In this document: in pieces, positions 1-8,229 of the stretch | Layout of the letters: each line of letters begins with the position of its first letter | Numbering within the stretch: position 1 is the first letter of the stretch | DNA from: Methylobacterium sp. E-065 | GTDB lineage: Bacteria > Pseudomonadota > Alphaproteobacteria > Rhizobiales > Beijerinckiaceae | Assembly (NCBI RefSeq): GCF_022829605.1 | Contig: NZ_JAKSYD010000302.1 | Location: 1-32,288 of the forward strand | Reading direction: 5' to 3' | DNA: 32,288 nt | Program-made: the position numbers and the translations under genes | The notes under the pieces: model-generated | Seen by the model: only the letters and a program-made list of their open reading frames with translations | What the model was told of the DNA's origin: nothing | Database searches by the model: none

Positions 1-537
1 CTTCTCGACCTTGCAATCCTTGTAGGACCCGGCCGTCACCGCCGCGGTGGCGGGATCGCGGGCATACGCCCAGGTGAACACGAGGTCGTCGGCGGTGAGC
101 GGCTTGCCGTCGTGCCACTTCACCCCGGGCTTGAGCGTCCAGACCACCGAGCGGCCGTCGGCGGCCAGCGCCCCGTTCTCCTTGGACGGGATCGTGGCGG
201 CCAGCACCGGCGCAAGGTTGCCGTCCGCGTCCCAGGCTGCGAGCGGCTCGTAGAAGATCCGCGAGGCGTCCTGATCCTTGGTGCCGATCGCGAAATGCGG
301 GTTGATCAGCGTCGGCGCCTGCCACCAGAGCAGCTTGAGCGCGCCGCCGCCGCCGGCCTTGGTCGGCTTGTAGCCGGCCCGGATATCGGCCGCCATCGCG
401 ACCCCGTTGCCGGCGAGCATCAGCCCGGCCATCGGCGCGGTGAGGCCCAAAGCCACGATCCGCTGCACGAAGGCACGCCGCGACAGGCGGCCGTCCTTCA
501 CACGTCCGATAAGGCCGTGCAGATCCCGCTCGTCCAT
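1..537 (-). CDS. ABC transporter substrate-binding protein, peptide type (family 5), 5' part only
   Basis: The first 179 codons are visible; the 3' part runs off the left edge. The N-terminus has a twin-arginine-type signal (SRRAFVQR, then a hydrophobic stretch ending near GNGVAMA), so the protein is probably exported folded to the periplasm. The mature part begins with the pattern of family 5 solute-binding proteins: a WWQAPTLINPHFA segment, then YEPLAAWDADGNLAPVLA, then WTLKPGVKWHDGKPLTADD, the hallmark of dipeptide/oligopeptide/nickel binding proteins. I chose the ATG at 537 because AGGA lies 6 bases before it; an in-frame ATG at 543 abuts that AGGA directly and is less likely. It is transcribed divergently from the M20 amidohydrolase at 735, which could hydrolyse an imported peptide-like compound; that link is inference. 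The ligand cannot be told from this fragment. Confidence 0.9.
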   Translation of the reverse strand, partial: MDERDLHGLIGRVKDGRLSRRAFVQRIVALGLTAPMAGLMLAGNGVAMAADIRAGYKPTKAGGGGALKLLWWQAPTLINPHFAIGTKDQDASRIFYEPLAAWDADGNLAPVLAATIPSKENGALAADGRSVVWTLKPGVKWHDGKPLTADDLVFTWAYARDPATAAVTAGSYKDCKVEK

Positions 538-734
538 GATCATTCCTGGTTGCCGCCGCGACCGGCACAGCATCATTCCGAGTGTGCCCTTGGCAAGGGG
601 CGGGCCAGTGACGCGTCCCGCGAAACGTGTTGACGATCCTGCATTCCGGACGCCTTCCTGGCCCCGGCCCTGCATGCAGGAACGCCCGCCAGGGTGCCGC
701 GGGTTCGATCGGTACCACACCGGGAGACGACACG

Positions 735-2153
735 ATGGATAACCGCAACACGGTGTGGCGCCATGTCGACGCCCGGAAGGAGCGGCTGATCGCCCTGTCG
801 GAGCGGGTCTGGGGCATGCCGGAGGTCTGCTACACGGAAGAACGCTCCTGCGCCGAGCACGTCGCCGAGCTGCGCCACCAGGGGTTCCGCGTCACCGAGC
901 GGGTTGCCGGCATCCCCACCGCGGTGATGGGCGAGGCCGGCGAGGGCGGGCCGGTCATCGCCTTCCTCGGCGAGTACGATGCGCTGCCCGGCCTGTCGCA
1001 GGAGGCGGGCGTGGCCGAGCATCGGCCGATCGAGCCGGGCGGGCACGGCCATGGCTGCGGCCACAACCTCCTCGGCTCGGCGGCTCTGCTGGCCGCCACC
1101 GCCGTCAAGGACTGGCTCGCCGAGACCGGCACCCCCGGGCGCGTGCGCTATTACGGCTGCCCGGCCGAGGAGGGCGGGGCCGCCAAGGCCTTCATGGTCC
1201 GCGCCGGCGCCTTCGCGGATGCCGACATCGCGATCTCCTGGCACCCGGCGAGCTTCTGGGAGGTGGCGCCGCCGGCCGCGCTCGCCAACACCCGGGCCGA
1301 TTTCACCTTCACCGGGCGGACCGCCCACGCCGCGGCGGCCCCGCATCTCGGACGCTCGGCGCTCGACGCCGTGGAGCTGATGAGCGTCGGCGTGAACTAC
1401 ATGCGCGAGCACATGCCCTCGGATGCCCGGGTGCACTACGCCTATCTCGACGCGGGCGGCATCGCGCCGAACGTCGTCCAGGCGCGGGCGCGCGTGCGCT
1501 ACTCGATCCGCGCCCGCGATCTGCCCGGCATGCTGGCCCTGGTGGAGCGGGTGAAAAAGGTGGCGCAGGGCGCCGCGCTGATGACCGAGACCGAGGTCGA
1601 GGTGCGGATCGTCAGCGCCGTGTCGAACCTCCTGGGCAACACGCCGTTGGAGCAGGCGCTCCACGGGGTGATGGAGGAGCTGGGCCCGCCCCCCTTCGAC
1701 GATGCCGACCGGGATTTTGCGCACGAGATCCGGGCGACGCTCGGCGACGGCGACATCGACGCGGTGTTCCGCGCGATCGGGATGCCGCGCACCGAGGCGC
1801 CGCTCGCGGATTTCCTCGTGCCGCTCGACGCCCCGCGCAACCCCGCGATCGGCTCGACCGATGTGGGCGACGTGAGCTGGGTGGTGCCGACCGTGCAGGC
1901 GCATGCCCCGACCGTGGCGATCGGCACGCCGTTCCACACCTGGCAGGTGGTGGCGCAGGGAAAGACCCCGGCGGCCCACAAGGCGATGGTGCAGGTCGCC
2001 AAGGCGATGGCGGCCACCGGCACCCGGGCGCTGACCGATGCGGCCCTGCGGGACGCCGCCCAGGCGGATCTCGCCCGGCGGCGCGGCGCAGCCGGCTATG
2101 TCTCGCCGCTGCCCCCGGAGGTCGAGCCGCCGCTGCGCATGTCGCTGGCGTGA
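735..2153 (+). CDS. M20 family metallo-amidohydrolase, AbgB (p-aminobenzoyl-glutamate hydrolase B)-like
   Basis: This 472-residue cytosolic enzyme has the M20D layout of peptidase-like amidohydrolases. Visible metal and catalytic motifs are GEYDALPGL near residue 79, GHGCGHNLLG (Cys108, His110) and CPAEEGG (Glu145/Glu146), followed by the lid/dimerisation domain with GRTAHAAAAPHLGRSALDA and later GSTDVGDVSW and GTPFHTW. These match AbgB-type proteins, which cleave the amide of p-aminobenzoyl-glutamate or other N-acyl amino acids. The start at 735 has GGGAGA about 8 bases upstream. The gene is divergent from the peptide-type ABC binding protein, so a role in using an imported amide or peptide is plausible but inferred. 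The true substrate is unknown; AbgB normally works with an AbgA partner, which is not present here. Confidence 0.9.
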   Translation: MDNRNTVWRHVDARKERLIALSERVWGMPEVCYTEERSCAEHVAELRHQGFRVTERVAGIPTAVMGEAGEGGPVIAFLGEYDALPGLSQEAGVAEHRPIEPGGHGHGCGHNLLGSAALLAATAVKDWLAETGTPGRVRYYGCPAEEGGAAKAFMVRAGAFADADIAISWHPASFWEVAPPAALANTRADFTFTGRTAHAAAAPHLGRSALDAVELMSVGVNYMREHMPSDARVHYAYLDAGGIAPNVVQARARVRYSIRARDLPGMLALVERVKKVAQGAALMTETEVEVRIVSAVSNLLGNTPLEQALHGVMEELGPPPFDDADRDFAHEIRATLGDGDIDAVFRAIGMPRTEAPLADFLVPLDAPRNPAIGSTDVGDVSWVVPTVQAHAPTVAIGTPFHTWQVVAQGKTPAAHKAMVQVAKAMAATGTRALTDAALRDAAQADLARRRGAAGYVSPLPPEVEPPLRMSLA

Positions 2154-2222
2154 GGTGGAGGGGGCACAGATGGTCCGGGATCCGGGCGGACCACGGACGC
2201 TGACCGGAGGGCGCAACGTGCT

Positions 2223-2244
2223 CCCTCTCCCGTGCGGGAGAGGG
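2223..2244. terminator. Perfect hairpin between convergent genes, probable bidirectional terminator
   Basis: CCCTCTCCCG and CGGGAGAGGG form a perfect 10-bp stem with a 2-base loop. It lies in the gap between the M20 gene (ending 2153) and the convergent monooxygenase gene (ending 2310). There is no T-run. Palindromes of this kind are common between genes in Methylobacterium and relatives, so it may be a dispersed repeat acting as a terminator. Confidence 0.6.
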
Positions 2245-2309
2245 GACCCGCGCCTCATCGTGCTGCCGTATCGCAGCTCATGACGCGTGAATTTGGCAAC
2301 CCTACCGCC

Positions 2310-3647
2310 TCAGGCGGACAGCGAAGCCCCGCCGCTGGCATAGCGGCTCGGTGGCCGCGCCAGCCCGAGATGGTCGCGCAGGGTCGTGCCCGTGTAGTCG
2401 CGGCGGAACAGGCCGCGCCGCTGCAGGATCGGCACGACCGCGTCCACGAAGGTCTCCAGCCCGTCCGGCAGCACGTCGGGCATCAGGTTGAAGCCGTCCG
2501 CCGCGCCCGCCCGGAACCACGCCTCGATATCGTCGGCGATCGACTCCGGGGTGCCCGCCACGATGCGGTGGCCGACGCCGCCGCCCAAAGCCCGCAGGAG
2601 CTGGCGCACCGTCAGCCCGTCCCGCCGGGCGAGCGCGACCGTCCCTAAGAACATCGTGTGGTTGGCGTCCGGCGGCAGGGGCAGCGGGTCGGGCAAAGGC
2701 TTGTCGAGGTCGAGCCGCGCGGGGTCGATCCGCAGCGTCCCGGCGAGCCGGGCGAGGCTGTACTCCAGGGGCACGAGATCCCAGAGTTCGTCCTGGCGCC
2801 GCCGCGCCTCGGCCTCCGTGGAGCCGATCACCGTGGCGAGGCCGGGCAGGATCACCAGCGCGTCCGGCCCGCGCCCGTAGCGCGCCGCCCGCGCCCGCAG
2901 GTCCCGGGCATACGCCACCCCGTCCGCGATGGTCTGGGCGAGCGAGAACACCGCGTCCGCGGTGGCGGCGGCGAGTTCGCGCCCGTCCTCCGAGCCGCCC
3001 GCCTGGAAGGTTACCGGGCGGCCCTGCGGGCTGCGCGGCACCGTGAGCGGACCGGCCACGGTGTAGTGCGCGCCGCGATGGTTCACCGCGTGGACCTTGT
3101 CGGCGTCGATGAACCGGCCGCTCGCCGTGTCGCCGAGGAACGCGTCATCCTCCCAGCTGTCCCACAGGGTGTGGACGAGGTCGGTGAATTCCCGTGCCCT
3201 TGCGTAGCGCGCCCCATGCTCGGAGGCGCCCGTGAAGCCGAAATTGCGGCCCGCGGCGGCGTCCGCGGTGGTCACCACGTTCCAGCCCACCCGGCCGCGG
3301 CTCACGAGGTCGAGGCTCGCGAAGCGGCGGGCGAGGTTGAACGGCTCGTTGTAGGTCGTCGAGGCGGTGGCCACGAGGCCGACATGGCGCGTCACCGCCG
3401 CGATGCTCGCCAGCACCACCGTGGGTTCGAGGGCGTTGAACGGCCGGTAGTCGATCCGGTCGTTGATCGCGGGCGTGTCGGCCAGGAAGATCGCATCGAG
3501 CTTGCCCCGCTCGGCGACACGGGCGATGCGGATGAAGTGGTCGATATCCACGAAGGCGTCCGGCTGGCTCCCCGGCAGCCGCCACGCGGACGGGTAGACG
3601 CCGGAATGCAGCAGGTTGACGTTGAGATGCAGGGTGCGGCCGGTCAT
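2310..3647 (-). CDS. FMN-dependent luciferase-like monooxygenase, NtaA/SnaA/DszA family
   Basis: This 445-residue protein belongs to the nitrilotriacetate/dibenzothiophene-type group of flavin monooxygenases, which use FMNH2 from a separate reductase and O2. Visible family patterns are LNVNLLHSGVYPSAWR at the N-terminus, GKLDAIFLADTPA, EPTVVLASIAAVTRHVGL, TASTTYNEPFNLARRFASLD, GRVGWNVVTTAD, RYARAREF and PVTFQAGGSEDGRELAA. The length fits the family. The start at 3647 is preceded by GGAG. It is the third gene of a minus-strand group with a sulfonate-type binding protein and a second luciferase-like enzyme, 14 bases after the latter. From that setting the likely job is oxidative release of sulfite from an organosulfur compound. 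Substrate assignments in this family are unreliable; no flavin reductase gene is seen nearby. Confidence 0.9.
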   Translation of the reverse strand: MTGRTLHLNVNLLHSGVYPSAWRLPGSQPDAFVDIDHFIRIARVAERGKLDAIFLADTPAINDRIDYRPFNALEPTVVLASIAAVTRHVGLVATASTTYNEPFNLARRFASLDLVSRGRVGWNVVTTADAAAGRNFGFTGASEHGARYARAREFTDLVHTLWDSWEDDAFLGDTASGRFIDADKVHAVNHRGAHYTVAGPLTVPRSPQGRPVTFQAGGSEDGRELAAATADAVFSLAQTIADGVAYARDLRARAARYGRGPDALVILPGLATVIGSTEAEARRRQDELWDLVPLEYSLARLAGTLRIDPARLDLDKPLPDPLPLPPDANHTMFLGTVALARRDGLTVRQLLRALGGGVGHRIVAGTPESIADDIEAWFRAGAADGFNLMPDVLPDGLETFVDAVVPILQRRGLFRRDYTGTTLRDHLGLARPPSRYASGGASLSA

Positions 3648-3661
3648 GGGTGGGCTCCGGG

Positions 3662-4714
3662 TCAGCGGACGCGCGGCAGAACCTGCCCGGCGAAGCGGCG
3701 CATCTCCGCTTCGAACGGCTGGAACTGCAGCATGAACAGGTCGATCCCGGCGGCGTGGAACGCGCGGATCCGCTCCGCCACATGGGCGTAGCTGCCCACC
3801 AGCCCGGCCGCGGTGCCGCCGTTGGTGCCGACATGTCGGGCGGCGGCCGCGTCGGTCTTGGCGAACATCACGCTGGCCGTGTCGGTGCGGGCGCGGGTGT
3901 CGGCGCGCAGGTCCGCGTCGCGCTGCGCCAGGGCGAGGAGCCGCGCGTGCTCGGCTTGCGCCTCCGCGTCGGTGTCCCGGGCGATCACGAAGGCCGAGAG
4001 GCCGTAGCGCAGCGGGCCGTTGGCCGCGGGACGCCGCGCAACGTCGGCGATCAGGTCTGCGACGTCGGCCAGCGGCTGGCCGTTGATGAACCAGACATCG
4101 GCGTGGTCGGCCGCCAGCGCCCGGGCGGGCTCGGACTCGCCGCCGACATAGAGGGTCGGCCGGGGCCGGACCGTACCGGCGGGGCGGAGCTGGTAATCCT
4201 CGACCTGGAAGTGCGCGCCCGCGAAGGTGACGCGCTCGCCGCGCATCAGCCGGTCCACGAGGCCGATCCATTCCCGCCCGTAGGCGTAGCGGTCGTCATG
4301 GGCGGGGAAGGGGAGTCCGGCCCGCTCGAACTCGGCGCGGTTCCAGGCATTCACGAGGTTCAGCGCAAAGCGGCCGCCGCTGATATGCTCGATCTGCAGC
4401 GCCATCTTGGCGAGCACCACCGGATGGTAGAGCCCCGGCTTGATCGCCGCGATGATCTCGATGCGGCGGGTCAGCGCCGCGAGCGCCGCCGCAGCGGTCC
4501 AGGCCTCCAGCTGGTCCCGCTCCGCGTCGTAGGGGTTCATCGTGTGCTGGGCGACCAGCACGGAATCGAAGCCCAGGGCCTCGGCCTCCAGCACCAGGGC
4601 GCGGTTGCGCTCCCAGCTGGCGTCGTCCGGCTCGTCGGGATCGTGGTGCGCGGCCCGGGAGCCGTGGACGGCCGCCCAGATGCCGAAGCGGGGCGCGGTG
4701 ACGGAACCGGCCAT
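3662..4714 (-). CDS. FMN-dependent luciferase-like monooxygenase, SfnG/SsuD-type
   Basis: This 350-residue protein is a luciferase-like FMNH2-dependent monooxygenase close to dimethylsulfone (SfnG) and alkanesulfonate (SsuD) monooxygenases. Visible patterns are the N-terminal RFGIWAAVHGS, EALGFDSVLVAQH, IEIIAAIKPGLYHPVVLAKM, ISGGRFALNLVNAW, YGREWIGLVDRLMRGE, PTLYVGGESEPARALA and, near the C-terminus, GTNGGTAAGLVGSY, which is typical of the SsuD/SfnG group. It starts 4 bases after the sulfonate-type binding protein ends and lies 14 bases before the NtaA/SnaA-type enzyme, so the three are an operon. The expected reaction is C-S cleavage of a sulfone or sulfonate with release of sulfite or sulfinate. 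Which of the two substrates applies cannot be told from sequence. Confidence 0.9.
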   Translation of the reverse strand: MAGSVTAPRFGIWAAVHGSRAAHHDPDEPDDASWERNRALVLEAEALGFDSVLVAQHTMNPYDAERDQLEAWTAAAALAALTRRIEIIAAIKPGLYHPVVLAKMALQIEHISGGRFALNLVNAWNRAEFERAGLPFPAHDDRYAYGREWIGLVDRLMRGERVTFAGAHFQVEDYQLRPAGTVRPRPTLYVGGESEPARALAADHADVWFINGQPLADVADLIADVARRPAANGPLRYGLSAFVIARDTDAEAQAEHARLLALAQRDADLRADTRARTDTASVMFAKTDAAAARHVGTNGGTAAGLVGSYAHVAERIRAFHAAGIDLFMLQFQPFEAEMRRFAGQVLPRVR

Positions 4715-4718
4715 CGGC

Positions 4719-5693
4719 TCAGCCCCGCCCGGCCGGCGGCTGCCAGATCGGCACCGCGGTGGCGTCGATCCGGCGGGGGATGAGCTTGGCCTCGTGGAAC
4801 ACGTCGGCGATGGCCTGCTGCTCGCCGAGCTGGCAGCGCTCCACCGGCTCGACCGCGTAGGTCCGGCGGCTGTTGGCGGCGGCCACGACGGGCGGCGGCA
4901 GGTCGCCCCAGATCGGGGCCAGCAGCGCCACCGCTGCCTCGGGGTTGGCCCGCATCCAGGCGCCGGCCTCGACCAGCGACCGGTAGATCGTGGCCACCAC
5001 CTCCGGCTGTGCGGCGACGAAGCTGTCGTTGACGAGGTAGTAGCGATGATAGCTGGTCAGCCCGGTGGCGTCGGCAATGACCCGCACCGGGCGCTTGGCC
5101 TCCGCGAAGGCGAGGAACGGGTCCCAGATCGACCACGCGTCGAGGCTGCCCTGCTCGAAGGCGGCCGCGCCCTCGGGGGCCTGGAGATAGGCCGGCTTGA
5201 TGTCGGCGAAGGTCAGCCCGGCGCGCTTCAGGGCAGCGGCCAGCACGTAGTGGCTGCCCGAGCCTCGGGACACGCCGACCGTGCGGCCCTTGAGGTCCGC
5301 CACCGTGCGGATCGGCGAGTCCGCCGGCACGATGATCGCCTCGGCGGCCGGCGCGCCGCGCTCGCGGGCGTAGAAGGTCAGGGGCGCCCGGGCCGCCTGC
5401 GTGAAGATCGGCACCGCATCGGCGACGTCAGCGTGGATATCGACCGCGCCGGCCGTCATCGGCTCAATCACGCTGGTGAACAGGTGCCAGCTCGGCGCGA
5501 AGCCCAGCGGCGCGAGGCGCTCGGCCAGCGTGCCCTTCACCTTCAGCACGGTGAACAGCACCGAGGAGCGCTGCATGCTGATCTTCACCTCACGCGGCGC
5601 CGCGTGCACGGACGGCGCGCCGAGCGCCACGGCGGCAGCTCCGCCGAGGCCGGCGCGCAGGAGCCGGCGCCGGGACAGGGTTTCGTCGGTCAT
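4719..5693 (-). CDS. Sulfonate/nitrate-type ABC transporter substrate-binding protein (SsuA-like), Tat signal
   Basis: A periplasmic binding protein of about 324 residues in the SsuA/TauA/NMT1-like family. The N-terminus, LSRRRLLRAGLGGAAAVALG ending near PSVHA, is a twin-arginine signal. Mature-part patterns are VKISMQRSSVLFTVLKVKG, GAVDIHADVADAVPIF, DLKGRTVGVSRGSGSHY, AFEQGSLDAWSIWDPF and YYLVNDSFVAAQPEVV, as in aliphatic sulfonate binders. No good Shine-Dalgarno marks the start; ATG 5693 gives the most compact signal peptide and ATG 5711 is the alternative. It leads an operon with the two monooxygenases. The permease and ATPase that should partner it are not in the window, so it must borrow them or they were lost or moved. 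Ligand as an organosulfur compound is inferred from the neighbours. Confidence 0.88.
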   Translation of the reverse strand: MTDETLSRRRLLRAGLGGAAAVALGAPSVHAAPREVKISMQRSSVLFTVLKVKGTLAERLAPLGFAPSWHLFTSVIEPMTAGAVDIHADVADAVPIFTQAARAPLTFYARERGAPAAEAIIVPADSPIRTVADLKGRTVGVSRGSGSHYVLAAALKRAGLTFADIKPAYLQAPEGAAAFEQGSLDAWSIWDPFLAFAEAKRPVRVIADATGLTSYHRYYLVNDSFVAAQPEVVATIYRSLVEAGAWMRANPEAAVALLAPIWGDLPPPVVAAANSRRTYAVEPVERCQLGEQQAIADVFHEAKLIPRRIDATAVPIWQPPAGRG

Positions 5694-5971
5694 CGGGCGC
5701 TCGGGGGGCATCGGGTCAGGTGGGATGAGGGGCGGGAGACTTGGGCTCGGCGCTGAGTCGGCGAAGCTCTTCGCCGCATCGCGACCGCCTCCATTGGTGG
5801 CCGAGGTCGATTTCCGGATCAATGAAACAATTTTTCGATCTTTCCGCCGCTCGTGGAAGTCGATCCTTCATCGGATCGTATCGGCAGCGATGCTGTTTCG
5901 ATTGATAGCCGACAACCTGCGCCCGCGGTGATCGCGCGTATCCCGGATGAGCCGGCGTCCTCGGTGCTGCA

Positions 5972-6002
5972 ACGGGAAACGACTGCGTCGAACACGGGAA
6001 AC
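5972..6002. promoter_or_regulatory. Two ACGGGAAAC direct repeats 22 bp apart between divergent sulfur genes
   Basis: ACGGGAAAC occurs at 5972-5980 and 5994-6002, exactly 22 bp apart, or about two helical turns. It sits in the roughly 500-bp gap separating the minus-strand sulfonate operon from the plus-strand SfnB-like gene. The placement on one face of the helix between divergent promoters suggests an operator, but no known regulator can be named. The rest of the gap (5694-6190) has A/T-rich patches near 5817-5845 and 6003-6065 that could hold promoters; I see no other gene in it. Confidence 0.4.
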
Positions 6003-6190
6003 CGTTTTCTCCTCAACCCACCGCGCGCAAGATGAAAGTATTCCGATGGCGTCCATAGAGAAATGACGCTTCCAAAGGCGCGACCGAACGTCGGTTCGCT
6101 CTTGAGATCGGAAAAGAACTTCGCGATTCCATGGCTCTGCCCATCGGTCGGGCCTGGAATTGGGCAGGCCTGGAATTGGGAATGGGTGCC

Positions 6191-7414
6191 ATGTCGCAGA
6201 CGGAAGCGGGCTGGGGCGCGGGTCCGAGCGCGCGCTACGAGGCGCTGGCCGAGCGCTTCCGCCCGGTCTTTGCCGAGATCCGGGCCACCGCGGCGGAGCG
6301 GGACCGGACCCGCGGCCTGCCCCATGCCGAGATCGGCTGGTTGCGGGAGGCGAATTTCACGACCCTGCGGCTCGCCCCGGAGGATGGCGGCCACGGCGCC
6401 AGCCTGCCCGAACTGTTCGCCCTGCTGATCGAGCTGTCGAGCGCCGATTCCAACGTCACCAACGCGCTGCGGGCGCATTTCGGCTTCACCGAGGATGCGC
6501 TCTGCTCGTCGTCGCCCGAATGGCGCGCCGCCTGGATCGCGCGGATCGCGGCCGGAGCGACGATCGGCAGCGGCGTCTCCGAGACCGGCCCCGCCAAGGT
6601 CGGCGCGTTCGACACGGTGGTGCGCCACCGCGACGGGAACCCGGTGGTCGACGGCCGGAAGTTCTACACCACCGGCTCTTTGTTTGCCGACTACATCCAC
6701 CTCGCGGCCGAGGACGAGGCCGGGGAGGCCGTGACCGCGGCGGTGCCGGTCCGGGCCCCCGGCGTGACCATCGTGGACGATTGGGACGGGTTCGGGCAGG
6801 CGCTGACCGCCAGCGGCACCGCGACCTTCGCGGGCGTCGTGCTCGATCCGGACCTGATCAAGCCGGATGCCCCCCGCTTTCCCTACGCGATGGCGTATTT
6901 CCAGCTCGTGCACCTCGCCACCCTCGCCGGCATCGGCCGGGCGGCGGCCGAGGACGTGGCCCGGCTGGTGGCCGAACGCACCCGGGTCTACAGCCACGGC
7001 AATGCCGGGCGCACCGCGGACGACCCGCAGATCCAGGCGGTGGTCGGCCGGGTCCGGGGCAACGCCTACGCGGCCGGCGCCATCGTGCTGAAGGCCGCCG
7101 AAGCACTCGAACGGGCCTACGCGGCGCACCAGGCCGGGGACGGCCCGGCGGCCGACCGGGCGGCGACGCTCGCCGATGTCGAGGTCAACCAGGCGGTGAG
7201 CGTGGTGACCGATCTCGTGCTGCAGGCGACGACGACGCTGTTCGACGCCCTCGGCGCCTCCGCGGTGAAGACGGGGCTCGGGCTCGACCGCTACTGGCGC
7301 AACGCGCGGACCATCGCGTCCCACAATCCGCGGATCTACCGGGACCGGATCGTCGGCGCCTTCGCCATCACGGGCGCGCCGCCGCCCCGGCAATACCGGG
7401 TCGGCACGGCGTGA
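6191..7414 (+). CDS. Acyl-CoA dehydrogenase-fold flavoenzyme, SfnB/DszC-like sulfur-acquisition oxidoreductase
   Basis: A protein of about 407 residues with the acyl-CoA dehydrogenase fold. Visible patterns are LRLAPEDGGHGASLPELF near the N-terminus, SETGPAKVGAF, GRKFYTTGSLFADYIHLAA (similar to DszC/SfnB-type monooxygenases), RVYSHGNAGRTADDPQIQ and a C-terminal YWRNARTIASHNPRIYRDR. The last is typical of the flavin-dependent monooxygenase branch rather than true beta-oxidation dehydrogenases. It diverges from the sulfonate-binding/monooxygenase operon, supporting a role in organosulfur oxidation with reduced flavin; the precise substrate is inferred. ATG 6191 has GGGA 9 bases upstream; ATG 6182 is an in-frame alternative. 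Its 3' end is 27 bases from the convergent PAS gene. Confidence 0.88.
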   Translation: MSQTEAGWGAGPSARYEALAERFRPVFAEIRATAAERDRTRGLPHAEIGWLREANFTTLRLAPEDGGHGASLPELFALLIELSSADSNVTNALRAHFGFTEDALCSSSPEWRAAWIARIAAGATIGSGVSETGPAKVGAFDTVVRHRDGNPVVDGRKFYTTGSLFADYIHLAAEDEAGEAVTAAVPVRAPGVTIVDDWDGFGQALTASGTATFAGVVLDPDLIKPDAPRFPYAMAYFQLVHLATLAGIGRAAAEDVARLVAERTRVYSHGNAGRTADDPQIQAVVGRVRGNAYAAGAIVLKAAEALERAYAAHQAGDGPAADRAATLADVEVNQAVSVVTDLVLQATTTLFDALGASAVKTGLGLDRYWRNARTIASHNPRIYRDRIVGAFAITGAPPPRQYRVGTA

Positions 7415-7441
7415 CGCTTCCGCGCCGGGTGGCCGATCCGG

Positions 7442-8050
7442 TCAATGCATGTGGGCGAGCCGGCCGCGCACCTGGGCGCGGGCGAGGCAGAAGCCGAGTT
7501 CCATCAGCAGCGCCTCGGTCAGGGCCACGGCCTTCGGCTCTCCCAGATCCTTGAGGGTGCGGTAGCTCGCCAGAACGAGGTCCACGACCTGCTCCAGCGG
7601 CGGCGTCGCCTGGGAGATCCGCGAGGCGACGAGCGGATCGTCGCTGGCGTCGCTCTGCGTGATGTCCACCACGATGCCGCGGCCCACCACCACGGTGCCG
7701 GATTCGTCCGGATCGAACTTTCCGCGGGCCAGGATCCGGCGGATCTGGCCGTCGGCCGAGCAGACCCGGTGCTCGGCGATGAACCACCCGCCGGCCTCCG
7801 CGCATCCGAGGATGTGCTCCATGACGTGCGCGCGGTCATCCGGATGGACCCCGTTGTTGAAGGTCTCGAACGGGATGCCCCGCGCGCCGAACTCGGGTGT
7901 GAAGCCGAACAGCTGGGCCACGATGGGATCGGCCATCACGACGCACCGGCGCACGTCGATCTGCCAGCGGCCCACAGTATCGGCATCGTCGAGAACGGTC
8001 TGCAGCTCCTCGTGCCCCGGATGGGCGCTCACGCCTCCCGACATTCGCAT
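7442..8050 (-). CDS. Stand-alone PAS-domain protein
   Basis: This 202-residue protein has one PAS domain (about residues 20-130). Marks of the fold are GRWQIDVRRCVVMADPIVAQ, LFGFTPEFGARGIPFETF, GVHPDDRAHVMEHI, FIAEHRVCSADGQIRRILAR and the closing GRGIVVDITQ. A helical C-terminal part (about 135-202) shows no kinase, GGDEF, HTH or methyl-accepting domain. It is probably a small cytosolic sensor or adaptor whose partner lies elsewhere; the ligand is unknown. The ATG at 8050 is preceded by GGGGGA about 9 bases upstream. The gene faces the SfnB-like gene tail-to-tail and its neighbours do not explain it. Confidence 0.85.
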   Translation of the reverse strand: MRMSGGVSAHPGHEELQTVLDDADTVGRWQIDVRRCVVMADPIVAQLFGFTPEFGARGIPFETFNNGVHPDDRAHVMEHILGCAEAGGWFIAEHRVCSADGQIRRILARGKFDPDESGTVVVGRGIVVDITQSDASDDPLVASRISQATPPLEQVVDLVLASYRTLKDLGEPKAVALTEALLMELGFCLARAQVRGRLAHMH

Positions 8051-8229
8051 CGGCTCGATTCCCCCAAATCAGTCTGCTTTCAACTAGAGATAGCACACGA
8101 CTAAATTGTGGTCACATCAAGCAGTCAATCGGCCGTCCGATCGCGTGCGAACGGGTCTCGGCGCGTCTTCAGGGGTTTCGTCTCGGCGGCAAGACCAACG
8201 TGGAGGCGGTCCCGGGCCGCACCCAAGTG

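Noticed and set aside
573..2258. Minus-strand open frame of 561 codons opposite the M20 amidohydrolase
   Set aside because: Shadow of a gene with intact catalytic motifs on the plus strand.
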